From assembly GCA_951799445.1 (NCBI GenBank), contig OX637293.1, forward strand, positions 13,144,001 to 13,208,000: 64,000 nucleotides of DNA. The letters run 5' to 3'. The stretch is from Pseudisothecium myosuroides. Taxonomy: Eukaryota; Streptophyta; Bryopsida; Hypnales; Lembophyllaceae. The notes beneath the pieces were generated by a model, which did no database searches, had not been told where the DNA came from, and worked only from the letters and a program-made list of their open reading frames with translations. The translations under genes were made by a program, and so were the position numbers. Shown here piece by piece: positions 1 to 12,540 of the stretch; the stretch's first letter is position 1; each line of letters begins with the position of its first letter.

Positions 1-441
1 CAACTTTTCCAGTTTTTTTTATTGGAAACGGACACTTTATGAAGAAGAAACAAGCTGCCAAAGTTCACTATAATCCAAAAATGTTGGGATTTTGAACTTC
101 GAATTGCTTCCAAACATTCAAATCAACTTAGATTGAAAAGAAGATTTATCACAACAACAAGACTTCAAGGGGAACATAGCCCAACAAATTTTATTGGAAA
201 AAAACATTGTATGAAGAAGATACAAGCCCCCGAAGTTGCAGTCATCAAATGCAGTTTGGTGAATTCAAATTGAACCTGCGAACTTCAATTGACTTCCAAA
301 AAATCAGTACGTCTTAGATTGATCTGAAAATTTTACCACACAAATTAGAAGGGAGAGAGTAAATTTTCCAACAAGTTTTATTGAATTCGACATTGAATGC
401 AAAAATTTGAACACTTTGAATTAAACTTGAATCTATGTGAG
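1..441. repeat. ~185-bp tandem repeat, left end outside window
   Basis: Two and a part diverged units follow one another, at about 1-181, 182-368 and 369-441. Shared landmarks are ATTGGAAA near the start, TATGAAGAAGA, GAACTTC followed by TTCCAAA, and CTTAGATTGA. The unit length is close to a nucleosome repeat, as in many plant satellites. The array runs off the left edge, so total length and copy number cannot be judged. Confidence 0.6.
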
Positions 442-1509
442 GGCACTTTTGGTCCCCATATAGGAACATTTTTGTATAGAGGACTAAAATCACACCCCAA
501 ATACAACAGGTTCATTTGAATACAAGCGTTTTATCTTCAGAATCCTACGCAAACCTTTTTGAAATTTCATATCTTTTCCATGGCAACATTCCTGTAAGTT
601 CATCTGCGTCCCAACAGAATATTCTGTAGTCAGCCACTACATTAGTGTGGCCTGTGCTACAATAAAAGAAAAGAAAAATAAAAGAAATTTCCAAATGCAT
701 GAAAACTTTGAAGTAGGTCCCAACCCCACAAAACAATGCCCATGCACCCTTCTTCCTAAAGAACTTTTCAATGGTACCAAGAACACAACTGAGGGACTCA
801 TGGTCCTAGAGATCTCATTGTAACAAACAAAACAAACAACCTCATATAAGGTATAGATTTTAAAAACAAAATGTAATGGGTTTAGTGTTCAAGGTGATTG
901 TGTCATTGTCTCATTAGTCACTTGAAAGGATTGTTTTTTTAGCCAAAAATAAGATAAAAGTTTAGATTTGGTGACTCTTGATTGAGTAAAAGGACTTGAC
1001 ATTATACTCTTATAATGCTTTGAACATTTATTTATCTAGTTCATTCTCTAAATTCATATGAAGGTGAGAGGAATTGTTGACTCACCTTTAAAGGGTCCTT
1101 TCTTTAGCACAATAGGCTGGATATTCTTGAATGTATAAGGATGGAATTTGTCATGTAGATCTATGAGGCTTAGATAGTTGAGCCATTTCCAACAGATGCT
1201 TCATTCAGACAAGTCTTTCATGATATATGAGTTACCTTTTTTCCTTCTTTTGAATGTGCCGCAATATTAATCAAAGCTTGATTTGTGAATTTGACTAGAG
1301 ATCACCGTTTCTTTTACATGGAAGCTACCAACTTCATTGGTAATCGCTAAATCATTGAAAAAGTTTATGTTGTTGGTAAATTTAACTTTACATACTATAA
1401 TATGAATGGAAAATTGACCAATATTTTAAAAAGTGTGCAAAAAGATTAGGCTACATGTATGATGATGCAACTTCAACTTTAGTATGATTTTCACTTAGCG
1501 CATAAATCT
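442..1509. other. AT-rich intergenic DNA, no gene seen
   Basis: The stretch is AT-rich, with frequent stops in all frames and no recognisable protein, RNA gene or transposon ends. Confidence 0.5.
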
Positions 1510-4340
1510 TTAATTCCTAAAATTCCAAGGCCTTTAATTAGTTCAACAAAAAATTCTCAAAATTGTCATTTCTAGTGCAAAGAGCAAAAAAGCTTCAAAA
1601 TTATTTTTCTCTGCATATCTAACTATAGGATCTTGCAATATATTTTTTTAGTTTTTTTTAATTTCCTATTAATTTTCAAAGTCCATTATTTAAGTGTTTC
1701 TAAATGTGTATGTTTGATACCCAAAACCATTTACCAAAAGCTCTATTACTTTGCAACTATATTATATTTTATCTTGTATAATTGTCGGAGACATGCCACA
1801 AAGATGATTTAAGGTGATATTGGAATTCTTCAAGAATCCCCTACTTTACAACATGGGGAGACACACACCATGGGTATTTATACTTTATAAGTAGTTCATT
1901 TCAAAAAGTCCCCCTTATTATTGTCATATTGATTACATTTGATGATGAAGTTTTATGATGAACTTAAAAATTGTGATTTTTGTATAACTTTCATATATTA
2001 AACTAAATCATATGATTTGAAATTTCAATAACTTCTTACCTCCCAAAGTCCCAAGGCCTTTTTTTTACTAAAAAACACTCAAACTACCATTTCTATTGCA
2101 AAGAATTATATTTATTTTATTTTATTTTTTGCATATGTAACTATAGGATCTTGCACTAGACGAGTATAAAAATGTGTCTACAGAAGAAGCTTTAGAAAAT
2201 TTGACCATCCAAATTGCATGATATTTGCATCTAAAATTAACAAACAAGATTTTTTACACCTTATGTGACTATATTATAAGACTTTGAACCTTCTTAGCTT
2301 AAAATTTTTGCACTACCAATATTGAATTAAAAAAAATTGAGTTGCATAAGTAGGTTGAGTCTATGATTTTTCTTAAAAACAACTTGATTTCAATTTTTTT
2401 AAATACTTGTTGAATAGAAGTAGGTAGAAGATAGAAGAATAAAATAAATCAATAATAGCTTTAAGATGAAATTAAAATACACTAATTCCAACAGTGAGAT
2501 TGTTCTAGCTTGTAAAAACGTTTATTTTTTTGAAGATTTTGAAAATTGAGTTCAAAAATAGATTCAATACTTTTTGGAGAATTTTTTCTAAACAAGATGC
2601 TTTCAATTCAAAAAGCTCCATAATTTTTACATCAATAATCCAAATGGAATGAATCAAAGATTTCTATTTAGACAAAAATATAATTTATAAGAAACAAATT
2701 TTAAAAATTTTATTTCAATTTTTTGTAGATTTTTTTTGTTGCTTGGTGAGGTGAAATTTATTTTTAAGCTTCTAGGTACCAATTGAAATAAAAGTAATAT
2801 TCCTAGAAAGTAAAGAATTCCAATTTAACAAAAAAATTTGCCAAGAATGGAGATTATAGATACCTGTCCAAACTTTCATTTGTCCCCTGAGGGGACACTG
2901 GGACTTTAGAGATCAATGTCATTTTCTATGAGTCCACGTGTCTCCTAATTGCAGTTGGAGTCCTGTGACATTGCATTGTGACTATAGTGTCAGTAGTGAT
3001 AAAAAGAATCAATATGAATATAATCTACTCCATCTAATATTTGTAGATACCATAATGCAATTGACACGAACATGTGATAATAAAGAGTATCAAGACCAAA
3101 ATGTGATTGACATCATTAGAGATTGATAAGGTAATAACATCAAAATGTGACCCCTTTCTAAAATTGACCACTACAAATTCTTGCCTGAAATATACACCTT
3201 TTATTCATGAGAGCATAATATTGCATTTAGCACTATGAAAATTCATAGTTTATTCATATGGTGTTCAAAAAATGCAATTTAAGAAAATCTAAAGTCCCCT
3301 CTTGACTACCAATAAGGTTTCAAAAAAAATTGAACATCATAATGAAAACCATGATGCATTGCTTGTTTAGGTGGTGTTACCTCAACCCTCAACCCCTAAA
3401 AGCCCAAGGCTTTTTTTTGGTCAAAAAACACTCAAAACTGCCATTTCTATAGCAAGGAGTAAAAAAATTTGAAAAATGTTTTTTTTGCACATCTAACCGT
3501 AGGATCTTACACCTAACTAGTATGAGAATGTGTGAAAAAAATTTCAGAATTTTTGACCGCTCAGATTGCAAGATATTTGCGTTTAAAGTGGAAAAAACAA
3601 GTATTTCAGCACATTGCGGGACTAGATTTTTTGACTTTGAACATTTTTAACTTAAAAATTTTTGCACTACAAAGTTTTGAGCTTCAAATCTTTATAGTGG
3701 AGAATTGAGTTGAGAGTCTAGGGAAAAAATATATATTCAAAAAAACTTAATTATCATTCCTAAAAAATTTATTAAGTAGAAGTAGGTACAAGATAGAAGT
3801 AAATTCTAAAATATTAATATATTTTGTATGGAATTAAAATACACTAATCCCAATGGTGAGATTGTTCTAGCAAGTAAACTAAACAATGAAAATATTTATT
3901 TTTTTTAAATTGAAAAAATAGCATTTAGAAATGAATCCTACAAGTTATTTTTTTCAAGAAGATGCTCTAACTGCCCGAAAAACAAGAATGTCCATAACTT
4001 TCTCATAACAAATCCAAATGAAATGAATCAAAGCTTTCCAGATAGACAAAAATATAATCTACAAGAAAAAAATATTAAAAAAAAAACAATCAAATTTTTG
4101 CCAAATTTTTTTTGCTGCCCAGACTGCCCAGTTACAAAAAAAAATAACATATTTGGCCATTACTTTTGACTCCTATTTCCAAATGTCCTGAAATTTAGTG
4201 CATATAAAATATATTCCTTGTGCCCACCTTCTATTAAAATTTCAGCTTAAAATATGGAAATCTCTAGTCACACGTACCTGCCCAAAAATTCTATACAGCC
4301 AAAAAATGCATGCCGGTCCTTTAGGGGTTAAACAACAAGC
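1510..4340 (+). repeat. Three diverged copies of dispersed repeat R1
   Basis: Similar sequence recurs at about 1510-1640 (short), 2040-2930 and 3390-4340. Each opens with a CCCAAGGC-T-run motif, then CACTCAAA-CTGCCATTTCTA, a GTAAAAAA run, and CTAACYRTAGGATCTTGCAC. The two long copies stay alignable for about 0.9 kb, including TTTTTGCACTAC, AGAAGTAGGTA-AAGATAGAAG, AAATACACTAAT and ATGAATCAAAG. A fourth copy lies near 52288. No terminal inverted repeat or coding capacity was recognised, so the class is unknown. It may be an old non-autonomous element. Confidence 0.5.
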
Positions 4341-4608
4341 TAATCCCTTCAAGTTTGATTTTGAAAAAATCATTGACAAAAAGTGTTTGTTTTTATTTTT
4401 TTGGAATGTTTCAATTTATTGAACTTACTTCAATAGTAAATATTGCTTGCCAAGTACTACATTTAGGCTCAAAATCAAAACACTATTCACTCTTAACTTC
4501 TACATGCCTTAACTACACAAACTTTGAGCAAGCAACAAGCTTCCATCGCCTGCTTTAAGAAGTTTTTTTTTATTCCTTTGGATTGGCCTCCAAAAACGTG
4601 AATGTCAT

Positions 4609-7600
4609 TTAAAGGTTAGTAATTAACTCAAAGACCAAAACATACCGAAAAAATGAAAACCGCCTCTCCCATTGGGCCTTCTCGTCTTTACACCCTCTGC
4701 GGTCAACCCACAACCCTCCTTCCTTCAGGCTCCAAGCACAATCAATACACGGCGGTTCCCGCTCCCAATCCTCGGGCTCATATCCCTCGGGACTATTCCA
4801 CAACACAATGCCACTCCGCGTCCACCGTGTTCCATCGCTCGTCTCCACCACCACATTACACAACCACCTGGAGCAATGTTTGGGAAAAATCAATAGCTAA
4901 TTCAAAATTGACAAGTCAAATTGGGAAAAAAAAAATTACAATTTGAAAACATTGGGAAAAATCGGTAAAAAAATCTATAAAATTTATATTTAGAGTAAAA
5001 AACAGAAAAAATAACCAGCCTCGGTACTTAAAAAAATCCAGTTCAATACAAGAATTAAAGGAAAATAGTTGGTGAAGCTAAAAAAAATGTCCTATATTGA
5101 CTGACCTGGAGTCTCCACCTGGAGCTGCCACCCTCACATTCCATTGCCGCATCATCGCCCCGAGCCCTCTTCGATATGCGCGGATGCGGAAGCTCCCTCT
5201 CTCCCCACAATCGAGCGTCACCGGATCCTCTAAGTAATTGGAAAAAGAGAGCTGGAAGGTTTGCTCCACCGCAAAGCGATCAAATTGGTCTGGAAACTCG
5301 GTCCACGTTGCTTTCAATTCCCGGATGGTGTGACCCGTCTGCAAGTTCCAGTGGAGGAGATGAATGCCATTGAGGTCTACACGCCATTTACATTCAATGT
5401 TGCCCTCGTCATTGCGGGTGTCGCAAACAGGACAAGACTCTGTGATGGAAAAAAAAGATTAGGGTTAGGATTTACAATTTTAGAATATTAGGATTTGGAC
5501 TCTCAGTTGCAAAAGTCATCCTATTTGTAATATATTGAAATAATGGCAAGTTGGAATTTCACTGCATTGCATTGATTTTTATCTAAAAATAAATGTACAG
5601 GGACAATAATTTAGTAGTTGCACTAATAGGATCTATTAATGTATGGCTTCACTAGGGAGATAATTATGTATAATTGATGTTATGAGAATGGTTGAATTGC
5701 TTATATTTTTTTGTTTTTCACCACAAAATCCTTAATTACAAAGGTTGTGGTGTCTTGTCTACAATGGCATTATTGATGGTATATTTTCTTACACAATGGT
5801 ACGGAAACCAAATGAAAGCTTTGATTGAAGAGCTTCAATAGTTTCATTTGTAATTTTCAAGTATAAAAGGTAGTTGCAATTGGAGGTGGCAAAAGGATCT
5901 AGCCACAATAGTTCAAAAATGATATTAATGAAAAAATGTATAGGTTTTTGAGGGATTGAAGAATATAGTATTTTGGATTACCATATGCAAAAATTATGAA
6001 GGTCTACAATTTTTTTGAAAAGTGATCTCATAACATCATTGAGTGTATCAAGATGTTTCCATATGAAATGGCTAGGAATAAAATACTTTGTGCTTGTTAG
6101 ATTCTTAATCTTAAGCAAATAAAGACTAAGAAACAATCTATTCATATCTCAAATTACATTGTTCATGAAAGACAACTCATTTGCATAACTTAGTAAAATT
6201 TCATTAATAACTCGAAATAGATGTTGGTTGTAATATGAGCCTCCAAGAGGGTTGGATATCTTGTCTCATGGTCCTTGCATTAATAAAATCTCATGGATTT
6301 TTCATTTAAAAAGTAGAAGAACCAATTGTTTTTTACTAAATTACATTCTCAATATCATATATATAACTTTAAAGCAATAGGAAAGTTGAACTACTACTAA
6401 CTATAATAGTTTTTCTACTGAGGTGTAATCAATCATTGATCAATGTTGAATTTACAATCTTGAATTCCAAATCTATAAACAATACTCCCTCCGTCCTGAA
6501 ATGATTGTCCCATAAAAAACTTTTCTCAAGATTAAGGCGAAATTTGAGAATTTGGTAAAGTAATGAATGTAGACATGTAGATTAATTTTTTATTTCTTCA
6601 GTGGTTTGCAAAAATGGCAATATCAAGTTTAAAGCATGAACTACTTAAAGCAGGAAAATTGAGGTTGCAAATTCATTTGAAAAATCACCCTCTGGCTTAC
6701 GATTATCCACCAAAAATGAATACTAAGCACATCAACGCATTGCTTTTCATCTTGTCTTTGTACCATGTAAAGATTTCGTGAAGATAATTTAGCGTTAGAT
6801 TTTTCTTAAGCAGCTTGTCAGTAGCTTGCTGTGAGCAACTTATGTAACTAAAACTTATTATTTTATGATTTGTGTCTTTGGGGAATTGATAGTGATTGTT
6901 TCATGAATTGTGTCTTTCTCTAATTGAAACTCTTATTGTAACGTACTAACTATTTCATGAATTGCATTTTCAAATAACTAAATTTGAAGTAGTGGACAAT
7001 CATTTTTGGACATCTATTTTTAGAAAGATGGACAATCATTTTGGGACGGAGGGAGTAGCATAATTGTAGATGAATTTATATCATGTACAATGTTATTGTA
7101 GCCAAGGTTCATTTGACTTCAAGCATCAAGATTGATATGTATTTACAAGACTACATTCTCAAATAGTAGTTGTACAATACAACACATTTGAGGAATGCAT
7201 CAAGTATAAGTTATTTCAGATTGAAATCATATCAAATTATTGATGTATAAATACTCACATGAAATAACAATGATCCATTGCCTTAGAAGGCTTTTAATTG
7301 TTGAATTTGAACTCAATGTTGCAAACAAAATGTAAAGAATTATTGTTGATGCCAAATTAGAGCGCAGTTTACAAAGGTTCTTTAGAATGAATATCAATTA
7401 CATCAATTTGACTAATACATTAACATGCATAAGAAGCAATGAAAACCAAGACCATGTGAGAACACAAGATTTACGTACCATGAGAAGGCGTATTTGCCCT
7501 TGCCACAGCTAGTTGTGGATTCTCCCACAAACACATATCAGGGATGGCAAATACTTCAAAGCAATTCCACTCACGTTCATAGTTTCTAACCAGGCATAAC

Positions 7601-7938
7601 AATCTCTCTTGCAAAATATCTTGTCCATAGTCAATGTACCACATACCAGGATATGGAACTGTTTTATAAATCTCTCTATTGTCAGGTCCTTGAACTTGTG
7701 GCCATCCCTTGCAGAAGACATGCATGTCATCTCCAAGTTTATTGAAAATCTTAATTGGAGTTGCTCGCAACGGGGGTGGACGAAGTTGTTCTTGAGGTTG
7801 TTCTACAATTGTTGCATTGCCAATAGTTCCATAGAGTGGCCAAGACATCATCCAAATAAAAATTAGAAGGATGAATGTTTTTCTACTATAAGTGAAATAA
7901 GATTCCATGGTGTCAAATATTAAATCACTTTCTTGCAT
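4609..7938 (-). CDS. Secreted tandem S1-like (plant self-incompatibility / S-protein homologue) protein, 3 exons
   Basis: Exons are 7938-7479, 5439-5106 and 4867-4609. Both introns have good borders (ATG|GTACGT to ATCACAG|AG; CAG|GTCAGT to CTCCAG|G) and phases that join without a frameshift, giving 350 aa. An alternative ATG at 7908 still leaves a signal-peptide-like hydrophobic run near residues 22-36. Two S1-like modules can be read, about residues 62-181 and 214-318. The first starts IKIFNKL, with CKGW, LLCLV and then CPVC...ECKWRVDLNGI; the second has LSFSNYL, VTLDC, WLCNVVVE and the strong signature CIDCAWSLKEGGL. S1-family proteins are small, cysteine-containing secreted plant proteins; the founding member acts in poppy pollen recognition, and most others have no known role. 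A double-module form is unusual. Function here is inferred from motifs only, and no poly(A) signal or promoter was resolved. The coding sequence is intact, unlike the transposon genes nearby. Confidence 0.6.
6485..7055. mobile_element. Stowaway-type MITE in intron 1 of the S1-like gene
   Basis: Both ends carry the classic Stowaway inverted repeat (CTCCCTCCGTCC), which continues for about 28 bp (then CYRAAATGATTGTCC on both sides). TA dinucleotides flank it at 6483-6484 and 7056-7057. The 571-bp interior is AT-rich and has no ORF. Stowaway elements are mobilised in trans by Tc1/mariner-like transposases. Confidence 0.9.
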
Positions 7939-8554
7939 TGCATTCTTTAAAAATCTTTTGTTGCACCCAATAATTTAATAAATCCATTATTAAAATTTTG
8001 TTTTATGTTTAGTAAAAAATAGGAGCTATATTATCATTAATCATATAGTGAAGAATCAATAGGAACCAATACGTGGAAGTAGAAGAATATTTGATAAAAA
8101 TTTACAATATTGAAACCTAGCTAGTCTTGTATCAATCATATTAGAATGACAAATACTCAAACATTGTTGGTATCACAATATTCTTTAGAAACTTTCTATT
8201 TTATTCAAGAATCCAAATATATAATTTCATTCTATTAAATATTTAGATAAAATTTGTATATCCATTTTCTATCTTGCCATTAATAACATAATAAACAAAT
8301 AATACAAACTCTGTTTTAACTAGTTGAACAATGCTCAATAAAATTTAAGTTTGGAAAAATTGAAAATTCTAGTCTAATTTAGTCATATTGTAGTGTTGAA
8401 AGTAAAAAGTGCATCCACACAAAGGCTAAAAAATATTAGATAGTGAGCCTCAAGTTTGTATAACTTGGCTTTGAAATTACAAATCATTTGCCCTTTGAAC
8501 GTGAAAAATCACATACAAGATTTGTAAAGGTACCATTAAATTTTGTTTTACTCT
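7939..8554. other. AT-rich DNA upstream of the S1-like gene
   Basis: This should hold the promoter of the minus-strand S1-like gene, but no TATA box at a convincing distance and no other feature could be picked out of the AT-rich background. Confidence 0.3.
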
Positions 8555-10300
8555 TCAATGTACAGTTTTTTCACCAAAAACTCTTGCGACCCCACTTTTG
8601 CGGCCTTTCAAATTTTACCTCTTTAATTCCATTTTTAAGAATTTTTTCTCAAAATTGTCCTATTATATTTATTATTTTATACAATCTTGATCAACAAACC
8701 AAATTTCAATTTCAAAAAACAAAAATTCCATTTTTGATAAATTATTTTGTGTGTTTTTCAATGTGTTACATAATAATTGATTGAAAAATATTGGTGATGA
8801 ATTTTTTTAATTTTATTGTGGAAATATTTGAAAAACATCAATGTACACATCTCATTTTGAGGAAAAATCTGCATTACCAAGGAAATTTTTTACACTACAA
8901 AGAATTTAATGTCAAGGGGTTGCCTTTCCAAAAATTTGTACAACAAATATCTCTAAATTATAATTAGGTTTGGGAAACCAATTGCACCATTATGCTCAAA
9001 GGTACAAAAGAAGTCAAAATACAAGGGTCAATTAGGGTGATTGCAAGAAACACTTGTACTATTTGTTGCGTTTTGCATTTTTGGACTTTTAGTACTTTTT
9101 GTCCTATGAGTCACCTTCAGTACTATTGAAGGCATGGAACATAAAATTTGAATGGTCAATTGGATTTCAAATTTACTATTTTGACAACATGTGATGTTCA
9201 TCATTGGATGACAAAAATGGATGGGAAATGCTTTATTAGCCATTAAAAAATAATTTGCATTGGTAGATAGAAGGTATTACGAGCCCTAGCAGTACTATTG
9301 AGTCTTTCTGTGTATCCTAAAGTACTATTTTGAGCCACATGCTATAATTTATCCTAGAAAATGAGACTTTCACATTTCTATTTTTGAAAATTAGAAAATG
9401 AGTTTGAAAATTTTATTTTAAAAATGGCCATTGTTGCCGACTAAGAGCAAAGTAGGAAGATCAAAGTTAGAACTAAAAGACCATTTTTAATTCAACATAA
9501 ATTCAACTTGAATATAGCACACTTTAGGCCAATATAAAACACACTTGGAAAATGTTTTTGGAAATCCCTCTCTTGAGAAGGTGTATTTCTATTATAAGAG
9601 TTAATCTACTAAATTTGATGATGTAACTCTTCAAAAAAGGTACTCGATAGTACTAAAAACCACCAAAACCGTATGTGTGACATATATTCAAAATTAAGTT
9701 TCACCTAATAAATTAATTTTGAAAAAATTGAAATAATTCAAGTGCATTTTCTATTGCTTTAGGAAGCTTTTTTTTTAAATTTCATATTCATTCAATCATT
9801 TTTGCAATACTTATGGCACAAAACAACTTCCACATTGAATGTGTGACGGAAAATAGTACAAGTGTTTCTTACAATCATCCATTAGTAAAATATAATTACA
9901 ATTTAGAAATATCTATTTAATAAAATTTGAGAAGGCAACCCCGTGACATTGAATTCTTTGTAGTGTAAAATTTTGCTTGGTAATGCAGATTTTCCCTCAA
10001 AGTGAGATGTGCACATTAATGTTTCTCAAATTTTTCCACAATAAAATTTTAAAAATTCATCACCAATATTTTTCAATCAATTATTATGTAACACATTGAA
10101 AAACACAAAAAATAATTTATCAAAAATGGAATTTTTGTTTTTTGAAATTGAAATTTGGTGTGTTGATCAAGATTGCATAAAATAATAAATTTAATATATT
10201 ATTTTTGAGAAAAGAAATTCTTAAAATGGAATTAAAGAGGAAAAATTTGAAGGGCCGCAAAAGTGGGGTTGCAAGAGTTTTGGAGAGTATTGTACATTCA
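8555..10300. repeat. Long fold-back (inverted repeat), arms ~400 bp
   Basis: The left arm (about 8555-8965) is the diverged reverse complement of the right arm (about 9890-10300). Landmarks shared by the arms include CTCTTGC-ACCCCACTTTTGCGGCC near the outer ends, TTTTTCAATGTGTTACATAATAATTGATTG in the middle and GGGGTTGCCTT near the inner ends. The loop holds a separate MITE (9035-9880). The structure looks like a fold-back transposon or an old pair of inverted copies. No target duplication could be fixed at the outer ends. Confidence 0.75.
9035..9880. mobile_element. MITE H1 in the fold-back loop
   Basis: The ends are inverted repeats (GGGTGATTGCAAGAAACACT at the left; the right end reads GGATGATTGTAAGAAACACT on the other strand), extending through TTGTACTATT. 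ATTA flanks both ends (9031-9034 and 9881-9884), either a 4-bp target duplication or a TTA duplication with one extra matching base. There is no coding capacity. A second family member lies at 11597-12325. Confidence 0.7.
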
Positions 10301-10529
10301 ACTTGTATATAAAGTTGGGTCTACAATTCATATCTCCTTGAAATATTCAATCATGATTTTCAACCAATTTTTCATTAGCAATTCCAAATTTAACCAAATC
10401 TAAATTGAATGCAAAAGTGCTTAAAGTTATATGCATTCACACAACTTTGGACTAAAATTTGGATACTCTCAATTATTTACTCATTAAAAAACTGAGTTTT
10501 AAGAGATGGATTGGTGAGAAGTTATGAGC

Positions 10530-12540
10530 ACGTATTCATATTTGTTAACCCATAAAGGACCAAATACTATTTTTTGGCAACATAGCATTTTCAGTAATCT
10601 ATTTATGAGTGGAATTTTTATATTTTTCTTTGAAATTTTCATACAACATGTGATTAAGGAGAAGCATTAAGGCGCAACAACTTTTTTAACTTTTAATTGT
10701 AACATGGTTAAAAGGTTATTATATGATATGTAGTTTCTTTTGGAGCTTGGCAGTGCGTGTAGCTAAAAATAATCTTTTTTTGAAGAAATAAAAATTTGAA
10801 ACTGATATTTATATGTGGAAAGCTTTGAATCATTCTATATTGATTACCGTAGTACCTTTTCAATTTTGGCAACCTCTGCCAAATATTCAATAAAATTTAA
10901 ATTTTTAACTTTGGTACTTAGATAGGGATTTCAACAATTTTCATCCTCCAAAATATTGAATTATTAAAGTATTCGGCAGTTATACAAGTATCCAATAAAA
11001 CATGTTACTAAATAATATATTTGTTTTACAAAAATGAGCAACAACATTAAGATTTGTAATTAGTCTTGTGGAGATGATTCATAAGTATGGTTTTATTATT
11101 CAGAAATTAAATATAAAGGATCAAATAATGCTTCCTTTCATTACAAAATCAAATTAGATATGTTTTTATACTTTGAATTGTGATTAGATTCATTGAGAGT
11201 GTGTTTGAAATAGCTTAAATTGGTTGAATTTCAACAAAATTTTGATACTGGCAATTTTCAAGATTTTAGGCGGTTATTATTATAATTTCCTAAAATTATA
11301 AATTCCTTCAAAATCAATTATTTTTTGCTAAAATTGGAAATTTACTAGGAAATGAGATGAAAGTTATGAAAAGTTTGTCTACAGGCAATTACGAAATGTC
11401 TATTCTAAAATAGACTTTGAAGTCCTTTATTTAATTAAATTTTCAATATTTTGAAAAAAATAAAATCCCCAATAGAATCATAGGATGTAGATTGTTTATT
11501 GCAACATTACAACCATTGGGACTGGAATTTTTCAATTCCAGAACTAATTCTCAACAATTTAGTATTTTATATCATTTTCTATTTTTTTCTACTTGTGGGT
11601 GATTATAAGAAATACTTGTACTATTTTGCGTTACACGTAGTGTGTTGATTTGTTTTTTGGCCATAACAACCTTCTTATGTGTTTTGGCTCCAAATGACTC
11701 AAGATTTATTAATAAGGTACTCATAACTATTATACACCTTCTTAATTTTTTTGCAATTTGCAAAAATGTTTTATTGTCCAAAAACAACCTTCAATTTTAT
11801 GTCACACTTACCAATTAGGAAGGGGGGAGTACTATTTAGTACCCTCAAAAATGAATTTGGAGCTGAAATGTAAAGAAGATGGTCTTCTAGTAGACTTGTA
11901 GCTAGGGTCCTAAAGAAATCCTAAAAATAATTAATTGTGTAATCTATAGAAGTCCATAAAGTGAGCTTTTTTTTCTTGCATTTTGAAACATATAAAATGT
12001 TATTTTGGAAGATTTTTTGGTGAATGACCAAGTCCATAGAATTGTTATAAATGTTTAATTTTTATTTATTTTTATTTATTTATTTTCCTATTTTTTCCTA
12101 ATTAAAACATCAAAGCATCTATTTTCTTGGTACTTTTTTAGTTTTCCTACTTAGAAAAATTTTCTAGGATTTTCTTTTGGTGGTTACCTTCATCTTAAAG
12201 GTGTATATATTATCCATATTTTTTAGAAAATTATTATTTTTTTCTAATTTTAAAATATTCCAAAAAAAAATCATGAGTAGTGGACAAAACGCAACAAAAT
12301 CACCAAGTGTTTCTTGCAACCACCCTTATTGTTTTTTTAAATTGTGGAACTTAAATATTTTTTGTTGAAATTTTGTATGTATTCCCCACTTGTTTCTTCA
12401 ACATATTATGCAAAGTTGCAAATTGCGAGATCTACACATTATTGGATAAAGAGTTTGAAAGATGAAATATAACTATTTGGAAAGGGTTGAAAATACTTCT
12501 TTTTGAAATCCAAACATTATGATCTTGCAATTGGTAAGGT
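10530..12540 (+). repeat. Dispersed repeat R2, interrupted by a MITE
   Basis: Sequence here is similar to 19830-20620 and in part to 41345-41620. Landmarks are AAAGGACCAAAT near 10555, AACATGTG, TTTATTGCAACATTACAA, CAATTTAGTATTTTA, TTTCTTCAACATATTATG, GATCTACACATT and GCAATTGGTAAGGTTT near the end. The copy at 19830 lacks the 11597-12325 MITE, so it is a natural empty-site comparison. The element class is unknown. Confidence 0.5.
11597..12325. mobile_element. MITE H2, second member of the H1 family
   Basis: Ends read GGGTGATTATAAGAAATACT on the left and, on the opposite strand, GGGTGGTTGCAAGAAACACT on the right. Both continue into a TTTTGCGTT block. Flanks TTGT and TTAT match in only 3 of 4 bases, so the target duplication is doubtful. 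It interrupts repeat R2. It has no coding capacity. Confidence 0.55.

Noticed and set aside
5455..5475. TTAGGGTTAGG word, telomere-like
   Set aside because: Only two imperfect units, in the pyrimidine-rich acceptor region of the S1-like gene when read on the minus strand.
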